From: Sporomusaceae bacterium
GTDB taxonomy: Bacteria; Bacillota; Negativicutes; DSM-13327
Reading direction: 5' to 3'
Length of the DNA: 9,831 bases
Assembly (NCBI GenBank): GCA_027492445.1
Contig: JAPUES010000177.1
Coordinates: 1-9,831, forward strand
Part shown: positions 6,879-9,831 of the stretch, in pieces
Layout: each line of letters starts with the position of its first letter
How positions within the stretch are numbered: position 1 is the stretch's first letter
Notes under the pieces: generated by a model
Database searches by the model: none
Told to the model about the DNA's origin: nothing
What the model saw: only the letters and a program-made list of their open reading frames with translations
Translations under genes and position numbers: made by a program

Positions 6879-7859
6879 ATGAAGTATATAAAAAGTATTA
6901 CAGAAATCGGAGAACAGGTATTAAAAGGTCAGCAGATTACCATGGAGCAGGCTGTTACCTTATCCCAAATACCCGATGAAGAATTACCTTTTTTACTTGC
7001 TATGGCCGATAAAATCCGACAACGTTTTGTAGGGGATGAAGTGGATTTATGTGTGATTGTCAACGGTCGCTCCGGTAAGTGTACGGAGGATTGTAGTTTT
7101 TGTGCCCAGTCCATGCATCATAAGGCTCAAATTTCAGTATATCCTCTCCTTAGCGAGGAGGAACTAGTTGCTGCTGCTAAGCAAGCTGAGGCCAGTGGAT
7201 CTCATCGTTTTAGTGTGGTGACAAGCGGACGAGGGGCCCAGCAGGACAAGGATTTTGCTAAAATAGTTAAGGCCTTGTCTAGAATACAGGCAGAAACAAA
7301 GCTTAAGGTATGTGCATCCCTTGGAACCTTATCACGAGAAAATGCAAAAGCTCTTAAAACGGCAGGTGTTATTCGTTACCATCATAATGTGGAAACCAGT
7401 CGCAGTTATTATGGGGATATTTGTACAACCCATTCTTATGATGACCGGGTTAATACCATTAAGGCCGCTCATGAAGCTGGCCTTGAAGTCTGCTCTGGTG
7501 GAATTTTGGGCATGGGAGAAAGTATGGAAGACCGTTTAGCAATGGCTTTTGAACTTAGAGATCTACAGGTGCATTCCGTACCTCTTAATATTCTAAACCC
7601 CATACAAGGTACAAAAATGGCCAATCAACCACCTCTCCTGCCGAAGGAAATCTTAAGAGTCTTTGCCATATTCCGGTTTATCATGCCCCAGATGGGCATT
7701 CGCAGTGCGGGTGGTCGGGAAGTGAACCTTAGGGATTTACAAGCAGTAGGGCTAATGAGTGGTCTAAGTGGCATGATGATTGGCGGGTATTTAACGACGA
7801 GTGGGCGGGATAGTGAGATGGATTTGCAAATGATTAAGGATTTAGGACGCTCTATTTAG
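6879..7859 (+). CDS. bioB: Biotin synthase, radical SAM (probable anaerobic type II)
   Basis: BioB inserts sulfur into dethiobiotin, the last step of biotin synthesis. The 326-residue protein has the radical SAM motif CTEDCSFC (Cys68, Cys72, Cys75) and the BioB signatures HHNVETS (168-174), YDDRVNT (187-193), CSGGILGMGE (205-214) and RSAGGREVNLR (275-285). Compared from memory with E. coli BioB, the [2Fe-2S] ligands Cys128, Cys188 and Arg260 correspond to Cys145, Cys205 and Arg275. The Cys97 position is Ser112 (RFSVVTSGRG). Two other cysteines, Cys58 (just before the radical SAM loop) and Cys182 (GDICTT), are absent from E. coli. This pattern suggests a different auxiliary cluster, as in the type II BioB of obligate anaerobes reported to use a [4Fe-5S] cluster. 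An AAAGGG (6865-6870) lies 8 bases before the ATG. First gene of the BirA-controlled cluster. Confidence 0.96.
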   Translation: MKYIKSITEIGEQVLKGQQITMEQAVTLSQIPDEELPFLLAMADKIRQRFVGDEVDLCVIVNGRSGKCTEDCSFCAQSMHHKAQISVYPLLSEEELVAAAKQAEASGSHRFSVVTSGRGAQQDKDFAKIVKALSRIQAETKLKVCASLGTLSRENAKALKTAGVIRYHHNVETSRSYYGDICTTHSYDDRVNTIKAAHEAGLEVCSGGILGMGESMEDRLAMAFELRDLQVHSVPLNILNPIQGTKMANQPPLLPKEILRVFAIFRFIMPQMGIRSAGGREVNLRDLQAVGLMSGLSGMMIGGYLTTSGRDSEMDLQMIKDLGRSI

Positions 7860-7887
7860 GGGTATCAAGGCTCTAGGAGGGATACTA

Positions 7888-8649
7888 ATGTTATATAGTC
7901 TTAGAATGCGCTCCGCCCAAGGAGGGGCTCATGAAGCTGGTGGTCGTCATATTTCAGGGGCCGAGCGGATTGTTTCCTATGATAGGGTCAAAGAGATGAC
8001 CAATCAGATGCTAGAGCGAGCCTTCTCCCATACCCGGGGGCAAGCCGATTTTATAAATATTATAGTAGAAAAAATTGATAAAGACGCCGTAAAGTATGTA
8101 CCTTTATTGTCAGTAGCTACTTTAGAAAGTAGTAATGTATCTGCTAGTCATGGTGCAGCAAAATCTATGCTTACAAAAGCAGGGGTAAGCCTGCTAGCGG
8201 CCCAGTGTGGTATAAGTGCACTAGAAAATCTTACAGATAGCATGGGAGGAGCCATGCTGGTTTGTGCTGTGACTGGGCGGCGACTTGATCAGGTAGGGGA
8301 AAAAGGAATACGAGTATCACGCATGGATATTGAGGCAGAAGAGGAGTATGGTGACCTCCTAGACAAACTAGCGGTTCACAATGTTCATGTTCGTGAAGCC
8401 TTAGTGCTTGCTAGTAAAGTTGCTGCCGCCCCTGGTGTGGTAGCAGAGCTTTGTTGGTCCGATGATCCTGAATATACAACGGGTTATGTAGCTTCTTCTA
8501 GTGGTTATATGCGCATTCCTCATTGTAAGGAACTAGGAAGTTCAATCGGGGGGCGGGTGTTTTTTGTCAAGCCAGATACGGAGCTAACTCATCTTCAAGA
8601 ATATTTAAAGTGCCAGCCAGTATTAGTCCGGTTACGGAAAGAGCTGTAA
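7888..8649 (+). CDS. bioW: 6-carboxyhexanoate-CoA ligase (pimeloyl-CoA synthetase)
   Basis: BioW joins pimelate to CoA using ATP, giving pimeloyl-CoA, AMP and pyrophosphate, and so supplies the first committed biotin precursor. The 253-residue protein is close in length to B. subtilis BioW (about 259). It shares the family blocks SLRMRSAQGGAHEAGGRHIS (4-23), the Ser-His-x-Arg-Gly region near 47-51, EKGIRVSRMD (138-147), and LASKVAAAPGVVAELCWSDD (174-193) followed by TTGYVAS (197-203). These blocks include the arginine- and lysine-rich positions that in the family bind ATP, CoA and pimelate. AGGAGG (7875-7880) lies seven bases before the ATG. It starts 28 bases after the bioB stop and ends 14 bases before bioF, so the three are cotranscribed. 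Its presence means the cell can use free pimelate; where that comes from is not shown here. Confidence 0.96.
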   Translation: MLYSLRMRSAQGGAHEAGGRHISGAERIVSYDRVKEMTNQMLERAFSHTRGQADFINIIVEKIDKDAVKYVPLLSVATLESSNVSASHGAAKSMLTKAGVSLLAAQCGISALENLTDSMGGAMLVCAVTGRRLDQVGEKGIRVSRMDIEAEEEYGDLLDKLAVHNVHVREALVLASKVAAAPGVVAELCWSDDPEYTTGYVASSSGYMRIPHCKELGSSIGGRVFFVKPDTELTHLQEYLKCQPVLVRLRKEL

Positions 8650-8663
8650 AGGAGGGATTGACG

Positions 8664-9831
8664 GTGGAGTATTGGACTCATTATATTGAGCAAGTAAAAA
8701 ATGAGGAGCTATACCGCTATCCTATTTCCTATGAGCCGCTGGATGCTGTGCATGTAGGACTCGAGGGGAAAGAGTATTTGCTACTGGCATCTAATAATTA
8801 TTTGGGCTTAACTCATTCTCTGGCCGTAAAAAAAGCTGCCATACAGGCGACAACTGAGTATGGCACAGGTTCGGGAGGGGCGCGGCTAACAACGGGCAGC
8901 CATCCCTTATATAAAAAGTTAGAGCAACAATTAGCGAGGTTTAAAGGCACGGAGGCGGCGGTAGTTTTTAATACGGGCTATATGGCAAATATGGGCACGA
9001 TTACTGCTGTTACAGGTCCTGGTGATGTGATTTTTAGTGATGAACTTAATCATGGGAGTATTATTGATGGTTGCCGTTTATCAAAAGGAAAAACTATTAT
9101 TTATCGTCATGCTGACATGGAGCATTTAGCAGAGGTTTTAGAAAAAACGCCATGTTTAGGACAAAGATTGATTGTAACCGATGGGGTTTTTAGTATGGAT
9201 GGTGACATTGCTCCCTTAGATCACATTGTCAGTCTTGCTGAAAAATATCAGGCGATGGTCATGGTGGATGATGCTCATGCTATGGGAGTACTAGGGCGAG
9301 GCGGACGTGGCAGCGTAGATTACTTTGGTCTTACAGGACGGGTTGGGATTCAAATGGGAACCCTCAGTAAGTCATTAGCGTCTGAGGGTGGTTATGTTGC
9401 TGGCAGTAGGCAGCTCATTGACTATTTAATTAACAAGGCGCGCAGTTTTATTTTTTCGACGGCCTTATCCCCTGGAACGGTAGCTGCTGCCGGGGCAGCG
9501 CTACAGGAACTAGAAGAAAAACCAGAGTTAGTAGAAAAACTGCTTGCGAATGCCGATTTTATGCGCAGGGGACTCTTAGCTGCTGGACTTAAGGTGCCAG
9601 GAGAGGTAACGCCCATATTACCTATCTTAGTAAGGGAAGCAGGGCTAGCCGTAAAAATGGCCGAGGGTTTAAAAAAAGAAGGGCTCATTGTCACCCCCAT
9701 TCGTCCGCCTACTGTCATGCCAGGTACGAGTCGACTGCGCCTTACTGTGTCGGCGGCTCATCATCAGGAAGAACTCGCAAGGGCGCTTTACGCGATTGAG
9801 AAAGTTAGTAGGCAGCTAAAGATAATAGAAT
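8664..9831 (+). CDS. bioF: 8-amino-7-oxononanoate synthase, cut by the window edge
   Basis: BioF is a PLP enzyme that condenses pimeloyl-CoA with L-alanine to 8-amino-7-oxononanoate, releasing CoA and CO2. The frame stays open for 389 codons to the last base, about the normal length of the family (384-395), so only the stop and perhaps a few residues are missing. Visible hallmarks: ASNNYLGL (42-49), GTGSGGARLTTG (67-78), PLP-stacking His130 in ELNHGS, DGVFSMDGD (173-181), DDAHAMG (202-208, with Asp202/203 and His205), and the Schiff-base lysine Lys236 in GTLSKS. The GTG at 8664 is chosen because GGAGGG (8651-8656) lies seven bases upstream. The in-frame TTG at 8658 is only one base from that site. 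The product of BioW is its substrate. A glycine C-acetyltransferase (Kbl) is the main look-alike, but the bioW neighbour argues for BioF. Confidence 0.95.
   Translation, partial: MEYWTHYIEQVKNEELYRYPISYEPLDAVHVGLEGKEYLLLASNNYLGLTHSLAVKKAAIQATTEYGTGSGGARLTTGSHPLYKKLEQQLARFKGTEAAVVFNTGYMANMGTITAVTGPGDVIFSDELNHGSIIDGCRLSKGKTIIYRHADMEHLAEVLEKTPCLGQRLIVTDGVFSMDGDIAPLDHIVSLAEKYQAMVMVDDAHAMGVLGRGGRGSVDYFGLTGRVGIQMGTLSKSLASEGGYVAGSRQLIDYLINKARSFIFSTALSPGTVAAAGAALQELEEKPELVEKLLANADFMRRGLLAAGLKVPGEVTPILPILVREAGLAVKMAEGLKKEGLIVTPIRPPTVMPGTSRLRLTVSAAHHQEELARALYAIEKVSRQLKIIE

Noticed and set aside
9422..9718. Open frame of 98 codons on the minus strand
   Set aside because: It lies wholly inside bioF, whose + strand frame has all the PLP-enzyme motifs; the minus frame has no recognisable domain.

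Overview
The window looks like a low-to-mid GC, Gram-positive-type anaerobe. Strong AGGAGG-like ribosome binding sites, GTG starts, a BirA-type biotin operator and the BioW route to biotin all point to Firmicutes. The combination, including an anaerobe-style biotin synthase, suggests a Negativicutes/Sporomusaceae genome such as Pelosinus. That placement is inferred from gene content and protein resemblance, not from a search. All genes are on the + strand.

Layout. (1) Bases 1-53 appear to be the last bases of a group II intron: the end of domain V, then a complete domain VI with a bulged branch-point A. The rest lies outside the window. (2) An NAD-dependent malate dehydrogenase (245-1183) has its own probable promoter and a very clear intrinsic terminator, so it is a single-gene unit. 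(3) A new promoter at about 1277-1306 precedes a tight run: a small four-helix membrane protein of the phage-holin-4/YvlD family, a Cof-type HAD phosphatase, and a soluble hybrid kinase (REC-PAS-HisKA-HATPase-REC). After a 182-base gap comes a membrane-bound dCache-HAMP histidine kinase. (4) A biotin cluster, bioB-bioW-bioF, begins at 6879 behind a BirA-type operator that encloses the -10 box. bioF runs off the right edge.

How the genes work together. BioW activates pimelate to pimeloyl-CoA, BioF condenses it with alanine to 7-keto-8-aminopelargonate, and BioB inserts sulfur into dethiobiotin. The two middle steps (bioA or an equivalent, and bioD) are not in the window and may follow bioF. 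The two kinases have no DNA-binding response regulator beside them. The N-terminal receiver of the hybrid kinase is a plausible acceptor for the membrane kinase, but this is inference.

The most interesting points are the cysteine pattern of BioB, which departs from the E. coli [2Fe-2S] enzyme and fits the recently described anaerobic type with a larger auxiliary cluster; the group II intron end next to mdh; and the orphan two-kinase arrangement. I saw no CRISPR array, tRNA, rRNA or clearly novel defence system.
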